From contig JALCZJ010000006.1 in the NCBI GenBank assembly GCA_022690815.1, forward strand, positions 1 to 64,000: DNA of 64,000 nucleotides, in the 5' to 3' direction. This document shows positions 1 through 8,033 of the stretch, one piece after another. The DNA is from Ferrimicrobium sp. (GTDB lineage Bacteria > Actinomycetota > Acidimicrobiia > Acidimicrobiales > Acidimicrobiaceae). The position numbers and the translations under genes are program-made. A model generated the notes under the pieces. The model did not search any database. It saw only the letters and a program-made list of their open reading frames with translations, and was not told the DNA's origin. The stretch's first letter is position 1. The number at the start of each line of letters is the position of its first letter.

Positions 1-402
1 ATCGAGCAGCGAAGGTGGGTTATCCGGGTGAAAACTCAGATAGGCCAAGCTCACTGATTCGACCATCGCATTGTGGACCCAGGACAGCAGGTAAGGGTCG
101 TTGGCCGAAAACGGTGAGCCAGTTTCTGGCACGGCACCATGGACTGGCTCGTGTAGCGTGCGGACTGCGTTGATGGCCGCCTTGACCTCATCGAGTGGAG
201 CGTAAGTGACGGTGTCGATGAAGTCGATCGTTTCATTGAGTCGTCGATCGGGGTGGTCCCCAAAGCGAGAAAACTGGCGAACTCCAGCGAGTGCGCCCGG
301 CTCTAACGCTTGTACCGCCAGCGCGCGGAGCCCGCCGATCAGACCTGAAAAATCGCTGTGCAACCGCCATACTGCGGAGTCTGGGCCAAAGAGAGAATCC
401 AT
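1..402 (-). CDS. DUF2236 / MpaB-type oxygenase, C-terminus cut by window edge
   Basis: Reading the minus strand from the ATG at 402 gives an open frame that leaves the window at position 1, so only the first 134 residues are visible. They contain the block typical of the DUF2236 (oxygenase MpaB/latex-clearing) family: GGLRALAVQAL followed by PGALAGV, then a 'SRFGDHPDRRL' stretch, 'FIDTVTYAPLDEV', and the later 'SANDPYLLSWVHNAMVES'. Members are haem-dependent oxygenases or uncharacterised proteins. The family usually has His in the LHP position; here it reads LEP, so a metal/haem ligand may differ. A TAACGT element lies 6 nt upstream, with no Shine-Dalgarno sequence, which suggests a leaderless message. 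The gene is divergent from the lipoprotein at 449. The family call is fairly secure; substrate and function are unknown. Confidence 0.75.
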   Translation of the reverse strand, partial: MDSLFGPDSAVWRLHSDFSGLIGGLRALAVQALEPGALAGVRQFSRFGDHPDRRLNETIDFIDTVTYAPLDEVKAAINAVRTLHEPVHGAVPETGSPFSANDPYLLSWVHNAMVESVSLAYLSFHPDNPPSLLD

Positions 403-408
403 GCCTCT

Positions 409-441
409 ACGTTATCAAAGCTGGGCTCTTACCGATAGCCT
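409..441. promoter_or_regulatory. Back-to-back leaderless promoters
   Basis: A minus-strand TAACGT (414-409) sits 6 nt before the DUF2236 ATG, and a plus-strand TAGCCT (436-441) sits 7 nt before the lipoprotein ATG at 449. Both spacings place the expected transcription start at or next to the start codon. The two upstream promoter regions must overlap, so the genes may be co-controlled. This is inferred from position and similarity to the other TANNNT sites in the window. Confidence 0.5.
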
Positions 442-448
442 GGGTCAC

Positions 449-877
449 ATGGTGCGCTCTGGTTGGGTCAAACCCCCGTATCGGGTCAAAAGAGTGCCGT
501 TATGGTTAGGACTCCTCATTTCACTGGTGGCGACGGGCGGCCTCCTGTCCTCTTGTGGGGCCAGCGCTACATCGGATGCAACCCAAGCCTGTGTTCTCGT
601 CCATCGGTCGATTCGACTCTACGATGCATCCAAGGCAACGACTGGAGCTAAGGCGCGTGCAGATCTTGCCCGTGCCGAATTGCTGCTTTCGGAGGCGGTG
701 TCGCCAGCCAACCTGGCTGCTGCGACGAGCACCAACTGGCAGGCGCTCGCCGGCACGCTTGCAGAGTCCCAACAATTACCTGAGTCACGTCTGGTGCCCT
801 CCCTTCAGGCACAGTGCTCATCAGCCGCGACCAGCCAAGGGGAATATGTCGTGCCCTTCAAGTCCTCAGGGCAGTGA
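449..877 (+). CDS. Putative lipoprotein, unknown function
   Basis: A 142-residue protein with a basic N-terminus, a hydrophobic stretch (WLGLLISLVATGG) and a lipobox ending LLSSC, so it is probably exported and lipid-anchored. The mature part is Ala/Ser-rich and appears helical, with two further Cys residues (in 'QACVLVH' and 'QAQCSS') that could form a disulfide. I do not recognise a family. The frame is open from 206, and an ATG at 401 is possible, but the ATG at 449 is preferred because TAGCCT lies 7 nt before it and the signal peptide then has normal length. It is followed, after a short gap, by the acylase gene on the same strand. Confidence 0.65.
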   Translation: MVRSGWVKPPYRVKRVPLWLGLLISLVATGGLLSSCGASATSDATQACVLVHRSIRLYDASKATTGAKARADLARAELLLSEAVSPANLAAATSTNWQALAGTLAESQQLPESRLVPSLQAQCSSAATSQGEYVVPFKSSGQ

Positions 878-934
878 CTTTTCAAGCTAGCTCTTCTTTG
901 CTATGCTCGGGCGAGTCTTTGGTCAGGGGGAATT

Positions 935-3400
935 GTGAAGTGGCGTGGTCTTGTGGGATTGATCCTCGCTGTTGTCGGGCTCGTCGTACTCGTATTCGTC
1001 CAGGTCGAAGGTGTGGCGACCGTCCCGCCGCTTGGCGCGACCCTTGACCCGGCAACCGGCGCGCTCAACGTCGGTGCCAGGGCTGCCCTTCCGACCTCGT
1101 CTTCCATTCATGTCGCTGGTCTGCCGGGAGCAGTGACCATCTCGTACTCTGCTCAGGGCATCCCGGACATTCGCGCCGCAAGCCAGCGCGCATTGTGGTT
1201 CGCGATGGGCTACCTCGAGGCGAGGAATCGACTATTTGAGATGGATCTGATCCGGCGTGAGGCGTCTGGCCAGCTTTCAGCGGTCCTTGGGCCTAACTAC
1301 CTGACCTCCGACGTCTTTGAGCTACGTCTTGGACTGTTGAGAACAGCCAGAGCTAACTACGCTGCCTTACCCTCGACAGACCGCACGATCTTGCAGGTCT
1401 TTTCCGACGGTGTCAACGCGGCGCGAGCCTACGATATCAGCCACCACCAGCTACCGGTCGAGTTCCGACTTCTCGATTACACGCCGGCGCCGTGGACACC
1501 GGTTGATTCGATGTTGGTGCAGGGCTATCTGACGCAAACGCTCGACTATTCGCAGAATCCAGTGGATTATTCGATCCTTGTGGGGCATTTGGGCTACCAG
1601 CGGACAATGGACCTTTTCCCGGTGATAGCGAAGAACCCACAGTCGCCGTATGATCCGGGACCGTATCGCGCAACTCATGACATCCCAGTTGACCCGCCGA
1701 CCACTGTGAGTCCAACCCTACTCGCCTCACTGCAGTCGATCATCCGGACCAGTGCCAAGCTTCTTCCTGGAGAGATCCATTCGTTTTCAAACTCGAACAA
1801 TTGGGCAGTCGCCGGATCCCGGTCCTCGACTCACAACGCCATCGTCGCTGGTGATCCGCATCTCAACCAGACACTTCCTGCCGTCTGGTACTGGGTCAAT
1901 GCCCATGCGCCTGGTATCAGCTTTGCTGGGGTGACGGTACCGGGGTTACCGATCATTTTGATCGGGAGGAATCACTCTATCGCGTGGAGCGAGACCGATG
2001 TGCAGAACCAATCGACCTTCTTTTACCAGGAGACCACGAGCAAATCACACCCCGGGGACTATTTGCTGCATGGGGCCTGGGTGCCGTTTGGCCATCATAG
2101 CTATATCGTCAAGGTCAAGGGCGAGCCGTCACGTCATCTGGTGGTTGACACGACCGTCAACGGTCCGATCATCTCGATTCACGGTGTCAAGGTGGCGGTT
2201 GATTGGCTCGGGGCGCAGGTGTCAAAGGATTTTGCCTCTCTCATGGGTGTTCTACATGCTTCGAATTGGTCGCAGTTCAAGGCAGCACTCGCTGAGTGGA
2301 GAGCCCCGTCACAGAACTTTGTGTTCGGTGATCGCCATGGCAACATTGGGATGATTTCGGCTGGTTACTACCCAATTCTCAGTGCTCGTGATCCGTGGCT
2401 GGTCATGAACGGCGATGATGGAGATCGGATCGTCGGATCGATCCCCTACAGTGCGATCCCCCAGAGCTATGACCCAAAGTCCGGCTTTGTCTTCAGTGCG
2501 AATCAGCGACCTGTCACTGCCAACTACCCGTATTACATCGGGACCTCGTTTAACTTTTTTGCTAACGGCTATCGAGCCGATGAGATCCATGCAGTGCTGT
2601 CCAAGAAGGGCAAGATCAGTCCTGGCGATGTTGCCCACCTCCAGAACTCGGTGACCGATTATCTGGCGACCCAGCTCGTGCCCTGGCTCGTGCGACAGTT
2701 CCGCGATGTCCACGAACCCCCCTCGGTCGCTTTGGCCGTGCAGACCCTGAGTCGCTGGAATGGTTCTATGGGGGCGTCCTCGACGGCAGCAACCATCTGG
2801 TGGACTTTCCTTGGCGACGAGATTCACGACACGTTTGGCCCGTGGTTTTCTAGATATCGGGTTCCCGAGCCGGCGGGGAGCTCGCTGGTGGTCAACCAGC
2901 TCAACGCGCCGTTGGTGGAGGATCTCCAATACATGGATCTGTCGCAACCATCGAGTCCATTCTTCACCCCACCTGGGGATAGACACTCGGTGACGGCGTC
3001 GACGGTAGCACGAGAGGCACTTGGGCAGGCGGTCACGACACTTGCCCGAAAGTTTGGCGTCAATCAAAGCAACTGGCACTGGGACCGACTGCATTTTCGT
3101 GAGTTCCCTTCGCTGAGCGGCGTGGCAGGGCTGTCGTATGGGCCGCGGGGATCTTCGGGGGATGCTTGGACCGTTGATGCAGCGGACGGCGATCTACTCT
3201 CCGAGGCTGGGCCCAGCTGGCGCATGATTGTTGCGTTCGGAGATCGGGGGTACGCGATCTACCCGGGAGGCCAGTCTGAGAACCCGCTTTCCCCGTGGTA
3301 CGAGAACCAGATTGCCGACTGGTTTGATGGTCACTATCTTCCGTTCGGGCTCGGTACACAGCCGAGCATTGCCACTTGGATACTGGAGCCATCGTCATGA
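935..3400 (+). CDS. Penicillin acylase family protein (peptidase S45, Ntn hydrolase)
   Basis: An 821-residue protein matching the penicillin/acyl-homoserine-lactone/cephalosporin acylase family, which hydrolyse amide bonds of acylated substrates. A single N-terminal hydrophobic segment (LVGLILAVVGLVVLVFV) points to export or membrane anchoring. The short first chain contains the ARNRLFEMDLIRREASGQL block. The autoprocessing site reads SNSNNWAVAG, with Ser287 the expected N-terminal nucleophile of the beta chain; GDPHL follows, as in the family. Length fits the usual 750-850. The start is GTG at 935, 4 nt after a strong CAGGGGG ribosome site, with a TATGCT -10-like box at 902-907. It overlaps the next gene by ATGA. 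Natural substrate unknown: a quorum-sensing lactone, an antibiotic or a peptide are all possible. Confidence 0.9.
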   Translation: MKWRGLVGLILAVVGLVVLVFVQVEGVATVPPLGATLDPATGALNVGARAALPTSSSIHVAGLPGAVTISYSAQGIPDIRAASQRALWFAMGYLEARNRLFEMDLIRREASGQLSAVLGPNYLTSDVFELRLGLLRTARANYAALPSTDRTILQVFSDGVNAARAYDISHHQLPVEFRLLDYTPAPWTPVDSMLVQGYLTQTLDYSQNPVDYSILVGHLGYQRTMDLFPVIAKNPQSPYDPGPYRATHDIPVDPPTTVSPTLLASLQSIIRTSAKLLPGEIHSFSNSNNWAVAGSRSSTHNAIVAGDPHLNQTLPAVWYWVNAHAPGISFAGVTVPGLPIILIGRNHSIAWSETDVQNQSTFFYQETTSKSHPGDYLLHGAWVPFGHHSYIVKVKGEPSRHLVVDTTVNGPIISIHGVKVAVDWLGAQVSKDFASLMGVLHASNWSQFKAALAEWRAPSQNFVFGDRHGNIGMISAGYYPILSARDPWLVMNGDDGDRIVGSIPYSAIPQSYDPKSGFVFSANQRPVTANYPYYIGTSFNFFANGYRADEIHAVLSKKGKISPGDVAHLQNSVTDYLATQLVPWLVRQFRDVHEPPSVALAVQTLSRWNGSMGASSTAATIWWTFLGDEIHDTFGPWFSRYRVPEPAGSSLVVNQLNAPLVEDLQYMDLSQPSSPFFTPPGDRHSVTASTVAREALGQAVTTLARKFGVNQSNWHWDRLHFREFPSLSGVAGLSYGPRGSSGDAWTVDAADGDLLSEAGPSWRMIVAFGDRGYAIYPGGQSENPLSPWYENQIADWFDGHYLPFGLGTQPSIATWILEPSS

Positions 3401-3765
3401 TCCGATCACCATGGGCCGTTATCCTTATCATCGCTGGTGCGCTCATCGCCTATCTTGCCAACGTCATCGGATTGTGGTGGGCCGGTTATCTGATCGGGGT
3501 GGTGTTGGCGATCTGGTTGCGACCGAGCCTTGCTGGTGTCGCGGTGCTCCTTGGCTGGGCCGCTGGTTTCGTACAAGGTGCCGTTGGTGCCCATCTCTCT
3601 GGGTCGGTTCGTGTCGTTGCCCTCTTGGCGGGACTGCCGGCTGGTCTTGGGTTCCTGTTGGTAGTGATCGCTCTGGTTCTCGCCTTCCTGGAAGGTTGGC
3701 TTCCAGCTCTTCTCGTCCGCCGGCTGCTTACGCTCAGGTCGCGGTCAAGGCCGGTCAGCTCCTAA
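3397..3765 (+). CDS. Small integral membrane protein, unknown
   Basis: A 122-residue protein, almost wholly hydrophobic, with about four predicted membrane helices (around residues 5-22, 25-45, 48-65 and 75-105) and a basic C-terminal tail (RRLLTLRSRSRP). The ATG at 3397 overlaps the acylase stop codon as ATGA, so translation is likely coupled to the acylase and the two products may act together at the membrane. No family recognised; it could be a small permease-like or DUF456-like protein, but I cannot support more. Confidence 0.65.
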   Translation: MIRSPWAVILIIAGALIAYLANVIGLWWAGYLIGVVLAIWLRPSLAGVAVLLGWAAGFVQGAVGAHLSGSVRVVALLAGLPAGLGFLLVVIALVLAFLEGWLPALLVRRLLTLRSRSRPVSS

Positions 3766-4164
3766 CTGGGTTATGGAATTCTAGTACTCAAGGTTCGCTC
3801 GATGGTGGCCAAGCGGTCTCGTTGGTGTGCAACGAAAGGCGTCGCGACTGGCATTGTCGAGAAGTAGCCTTAGGGGTTCATGGCTGGTGGCTCACATCAC
3901 GTGTTAAAGACTCGCCTTGTCGTTTTGGTGGCTGGCTCGTTCCCGCTGCCCACGCAGCTTCGAAGGGTCACCGTCACAGGGTGTGGGTAGAGCATCGATA
4001 ACGTCGTTGTGGGAGAGATCGAATGTGTGTTTCCCGACACCGCAGGGTGGATCACCCGTTTCGTGCGGAATGGCCCATCAACCTTTGGGAAATGGTTCGG
4101 TTTAGCGCATGCGGTGGACGACCGACAAGGTGGGCAAGTTATGGGTAAGGGTATTCAGTAACGG
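3766..4164. other. Gene-free stretch before nucleosidase pseudogene
   Basis: No convincing reading frame on either strand. A plus-strand run near 3900-3990 (VLKTRLVVLVAGSFPLP in one frame) looks protein-like but ends in a stop and has no clear start; it may be a further relic of the decayed gene that follows. Confidence 0.4.
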
Positions 4165-4960
4165 TTGTGGGAGTTGGTTCTTGGTGCGTCCAGCACCCCC
4201 AACGGCATTCCCGTGGTTGAGGTGCGATCCGGCGAGAAAGAGTATGCAGCCGAAATAGCAACAACGATCATGGATTCGCATCTTGCTCTTCGAGCGGCAC
4301 TCCTCACTGGTATCGCTGGTTCCAGAAATTCTGCGGTCAATGTCGGGGACGTAGTACTGGGAGCGTACGTGCTCGATAGGTTGTCGATTCACTTCAATGA
4401 TCGGGGTTTTCTCTCCCCATACACCGGCGTGGAGATGTAGATTACCTCCTAATCGAACCTGTCGGGCACACTCGTTGGCGGCCCTGGGCAACGTAGCCCA
4501 ACTTCGCGAGATGCGAAGAGCTTTGGGTTAGGTCCGTCATCGGTGTCGAAGAGCTACGTCTACCTTGAGGACCTCGCCACCTCTGCTCAGCTGATGCGCG
4601 ATGCAGTTGATGAAGGATCGAATTTGGGTTCCATCCCACTTGCCGCGGCGACGGGGGAGAAGAGGCTCCACGGGGTGCTTCGCAACCGCGTCTTAGTTGG
4701 AGTGATCGGCAGCGCCAATCAGTGGACCGAGCTTTTGGCCGATCAAGAGATCCAGAATGCACTAGACAAGACCGATGCCGGCGGGAACGAGGGCATGGGG
4801 TTTGCCTGCACGAACGCACGATTTGGGGTCCCGTGGCTGATCGTTCGAGGCATCTCGGATGGCCCGTGGTATCCATCCGCTTACGGTCCACTGGTCGCGC
4901 CGCGACGGTTGCTATCGGGTTGATCAAGAACCTTCTTACTCGAATCTCCCCAAAATCAGC
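4165..4960 (+). pseudogene. Decayed nucleoside phosphorylase/MTA-SAH nucleosidase-like gene
   Basis: One plus frame encodes blocks of the PNP/UDP nucleosidase superfamily: 'VVEVRSGEKEYAAEIA', 'LTGIAGS' and 'VGDVVLGAYVLD' in the N-terminal half, and 'GMGFACTNARFGVPW' with 'LIVRGISD' in the C-terminal half. Two in-frame stops (TAG at 4438-4440, TAA just after) interrupt the middle, and a frameshift near 4895 moves the last conserved part (TVAIGLIKNL) into the next frame. There is no good start or ribosome site. The active enzyme would cleave the glycosidic bond of methylthioadenosine, S-adenosylhomocysteine or a related nucleoside. Clearly non-functional as written, unless sequencing errors explain three separate lesions. 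Confidence 0.7.
4494..4530. repeat. Hairpin within the nucleosidase pseudogene
   Basis: TAGCCCAA + CTTCGC, a GAGAT loop, then GCGAAG, a 4-nt bulge and TTGGGTTA: a two-part stem of about 14 pairs in the degenerate middle of the pseudogene. It could be a remnant of a small inserted element or chance; no flanking duplication was identified. Confidence 0.4.
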
Positions 4961-5498
4961 CTCGTTGTCGTTGCTGTCTCCCGAGAGCAACGCCGTCAGG
5001 GTAGGCTACATCGTCGCGACGAAGGTGCAGCTGAGTTCTGTTGGAACCCCAGAGGCACTGACCTATGTCAGTCGATCTGGTGCGACAATTAGCAAGCCTT
5101 GGCCGTTTGCGAGCGAGTATGCGTCGGGTGCCGGTACGGCACAATCTGGATGACGAGCTTCCCTATTGTGGATCGAACCAAGTGTTCCAGGTCCGTGATT
5201 CTGCGATGGTGGGCCGGGCATCGTCAGGTGGACAGCCCCCGGGGTAGGCTGAGCGGCCTGGCAGCTACGTCGTCGCAGCCGTAAGCGGTAGGGCACTTGA
5301 TCGGACAGGGTTTGCCGGGGTATTGGGTTGGTCCTTGCAGAGTGTGTGACGTGTGCCATTGCGGTTCCTCGTGAGGCCAGGGATTGTGAACGCTTTGTGT
5401 AGGTCCAGCGATCAACTAGACAGTATTGCACGGGTATGTTATGGTATTCGGTAACGGCCGACTATGGTTGGCTGTTCGGTAACGTACAAGGGGGATAT
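4961..5498. other. Gene-free stretch and permease leader
   Basis: No gene recognised. Near the 3' end TATGTT and TATGGT hexamers could serve as -10 boxes for the permease, and TTCGGTAACG occurs twice, about 26 nt apart, between 5447 and 5485. The AAGGGGG ribosome site at 5488-5494 precedes the permease start. Confidence 0.4.
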
Positions 5499-7121
5499 GT
5501 GCAAACTGATCAACAAAAGACAGGACGTCTGCGGCGGGAGATGTCCTACCTGGATCTGAGTTTTGCAGGACTCGGTGCCATCATTGGATCTGGGTGGCTG
5601 TTTGCAGTGCTCTATGCGGCACAGACAGCCGGACCTGCAGCAATTATTTCATGGGTTATTGGTGGTGTCGCCTGCCTCTTTATAGCGCTCGTCTATGCGG
5701 AGCTCTCAGGGTTCCTCCCTGAGGCTGGTGGTGCCACTCGTTATCCGCAATACTCACATGGGCCACTGGTGGGCTTCATCGTGAGTTGGGCGGCCTTCAT
5801 CGCGTATGCTTCGGTCCCGGCCATCGAGGCTGAGGCGGTAGTCCAGTACGCGTCGCACTACATTAAGGGCTTTGGCAAGACGGTGAACGGGAGTTTCGAT
5901 GCTCATCAACCCGTCGCCTTCATTGTGGAAGCGGCGCTCTTGGTGGTGTTCTTTCTGTTGAATGTCTATGGCGTCAAGCTCTACGCGAAGGTCAATAGCT
6001 TCGTCACGTTCTTGAAATTCTTAACCCCGACGTTGACGATTCTGGTGGTCCTCTTCGTCGCCAAAGACTGGTCGAACTACTCGGCGCCCGCTACCCACGG
6101 CTTTGCGCCCTATGGTACGGCCGGGGTGCTCGTTGCAGTGTCGACCGCCGGCATCGTCTTCTCCTTCCTGGGCTTTCGCCAGGCCGTGGAGATGGCAGCA
6201 GAAGCCAAGAATCCCCAACGGGATGCGCCTCGTGCGATCCTGACGGCATTGCTGGCCGGTATGGCGGTATACGTGCTGCTCCAGGTCGTGTTTATCGCGG
6301 CGGTTCCAAAGGGTGATCTCACTCATGGTTGGGCAGCGCTAAGCCTGAGTTCGCCATTTGCACAGGTCGCGTCCGCGATCGGCCTCGGGTGGCTTGCTAC
6401 CATTCTCTATGCTGATGCCGTTCTCTCTCCGTCGGGGACTGGGTTGGTTTACTTCGCCTCGACTCCGCGTGTGATTCTTGGGAGTGCGCGCAACGGTTAC
6501 CTCGGCCGTTCCTGGAAGAAGATTTCAGACAAGACCGGAATCCCGCTCATTCCTACGATTGCAACGTTGATCGCGTCAGCCATCTTTCTGTTGCCGTTCC
6601 CGACCTGGCAGGATCTGGTGGGGGTCATCTCTTCTGCGACGGTTTTTACTTACATTATGGGGCCGGTGTCGTTGGCGGTATTCCGGCGTCATCACGGATC
6701 CGCACCTCGGCCGTATCGTCTGGGTGGAGCGAGCATCATCTCTCCGATCGCCTACGTGATGGGAGCGCTCATCATTTATTGGAGCGGCTGGGAGACGGTC
6801 TGGAAGCTCACCGTTGGCTATGCGATCGGCATTATTATTTACTTGATTGTGTCGGCTGCCCGCCATGATCTGGCCAAGATCGATCTCAAAGCCTGGAAGC
6901 AAGGGATCTGGCTCGTCGCCTTCATCGTGGTTTCGCTTCTTGAGACCTACTTTGGGTCGGCGCGCTTTGGCGGTCAGTACAATAAGCTTCATGGCCTCAT
7001 CCACTACCCTTGGGATCTGGTGGTTGTGATTGTGCTCGCAATCGGGTTCTACTATTGGGGTGTCGCCTCCGGTAGTGGAAGCAAACAAACTGACGAGGCA
7101 ATCGAACGGGCACAGCAATAA
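5499..7121 (+). CDS. APC-superfamily amino acid permease
   Basis: A 540-residue polytopic membrane protein with about 12 or more helices. The first helix carries the APC-family glycine motif (GLGAIIGSGWLF), followed by 'AAQTAGPAAIISWVIGG' and the conserved 'AELSGFLPEAGGATRY'. The cytosolic loop 'FSFLGFRQAVEMAAEAKNP' is typical of amino acid/polyamine transporters of the AspT/YeeF-like branch. The GTG start at 5499 is chosen because AAGGGGG lies 4 nt upstream; an in-frame ATG at 5436 lacks a ribosome site. The C-terminus is short and charged. Probably imports an amino acid or amine by proton symport; specificity cannot be read from sequence. It stands alone with hairpins downstream. Confidence 0.88.
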   Translation: MQTDQQKTGRLRREMSYLDLSFAGLGAIIGSGWLFAVLYAAQTAGPAAIISWVIGGVACLFIALVYAELSGFLPEAGGATRYPQYSHGPLVGFIVSWAAFIAYASVPAIEAEAVVQYASHYIKGFGKTVNGSFDAHQPVAFIVEAALLVVFFLLNVYGVKLYAKVNSFVTFLKFLTPTLTILVVLFVAKDWSNYSAPATHGFAPYGTAGVLVAVSTAGIVFSFLGFRQAVEMAAEAKNPQRDAPRAILTALLAGMAVYVLLQVVFIAAVPKGDLTHGWAALSLSSPFAQVASAIGLGWLATILYADAVLSPSGTGLVYFASTPRVILGSARNGYLGRSWKKISDKTGIPLIPTIATLIASAIFLLPFPTWQDLVGVISSATVFTYIMGPVSLAVFRRHHGSAPRPYRLGGASIISPIAYVMGALIIYWSGWETVWKLTVGYAIGIIIYLIVSAARHDLAKIDLKAWKQGIWLVAFIVVSLLETYFGSARFGGQYNKLHGLIHYPWDLVVVIVLAIGFYYWGVASGSGSKQTDEAIERAQQ

Positions 7122-7248
7122 TTGTGTAACGTTGGTGGCATCGTGGCGAGTCCCGATGACGGTAGCTCGCTGGTGCCACTGACTTCACCATCTTGGGAGA
7201 GTTCATCGTATTGGGCTTAACGGCTTCAGGAGTATAGCGTTTTGTTGT

Positions 7249-7315
7249 GGGGCTTGATCGGAATCGGTCAAGCCCCATACTCGTGTACTATGCCACCAAG
7301 TGTCACTTGTGGTGG
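7249..7315. terminator. Two hairpins downstream of the permease
   Basis: A perfect 9-bp stem GGGGCTTGA/TCAAGCCCC (7249-7257 with 7268-7276, 10-nt loop) is followed by an imperfect palindrome CCACC-AAGTG/CACTT-GT-GGTGG (7293-7315). There is no U-tract. They could end the permease transcript or be operator/processing structures. Confidence 0.35.
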
Positions 7316-8033
7316 ATGATTGCTATGCCGGCCTCTTGATCGTGTGAGGAATGGAGCTCGTCTGATGGGATCTTGGACACCGGAATCCTGGCTGTTGGCA
7401 GTACCTCGGGGTCGCCGTAGTTACACCATGGTTACCGTTGATATCTGCGATGTTCGGGATGGTGACGATGGCGGTTGATCGGCAAGCCCGGTCGCGACGA
7501 TAAGGTGCCAGTGCCATCTCGTTCCAGGTTTTGCCCAATGTGTGGCGCTTTGGGCGACCGTGCACCGGGAAGAGACGGGTAGTACGACCGCTCCTGCCTC
7601 GTATATGCATGTCATTGTGCCGAGGGACGGACTACACCCCCTCTCCTGGGTGCACAGCGGCGTGTGTCGTAGCTCGCCTGTGTACTGTGACGCTGCGCTG
7701 GTATTGGGTCGAGGCGTGGGCTCGTCCGCCTCTGGATCAAAGCATGGACGGGCCGCACCGTTCGGTTGTGCGGGGCGTCGGTTTTCTTTGTACTTCGGAT
7801 TGCTGATTTCGGAGGATGGTGCTGTTAGCTTGCTCGTCCGGCCAAGGAGAGATATCAGGTGTATAGCGGGTAGAATCTGAGCTTGCTATCGAGGGCTGAT
7901 AGTGCCGCGACCTGGCAAGGCAAGAGTGGCCGGCCTGGGACTGGCCGGTACTGGCGATAGGTATCGGGCGCCAGATTGCGGATTGTCCGGTGAACGAACT
8001 GATGATAACTATGAATGTGGCGGAGTGATGTCG
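7316..8033. other. Region without recognisable gene upstream of prfC
   Basis: Several short overlapping frames exist on both strands, but none has coherent codon use, a ribosome site or a recognisable motif. A stretch near 7530 reads RFCPMCGALGD in one frame, a zinc-ribbon-like fragment, but it is not sustained. I see no supportable gene. Confidence 0.4.

Noticed and set aside
2309-3094. 261-residue minus-strand open frame opposite the acylase
   Set aside because: Shadow; the plus strand carries conserved acylase residues throughout.
3228-4001. 257-residue plus-strand frame spanning the acylase end and the following gap
   Set aside because: Overlaps two better-supported genes in another frame and has no start signal or motif.
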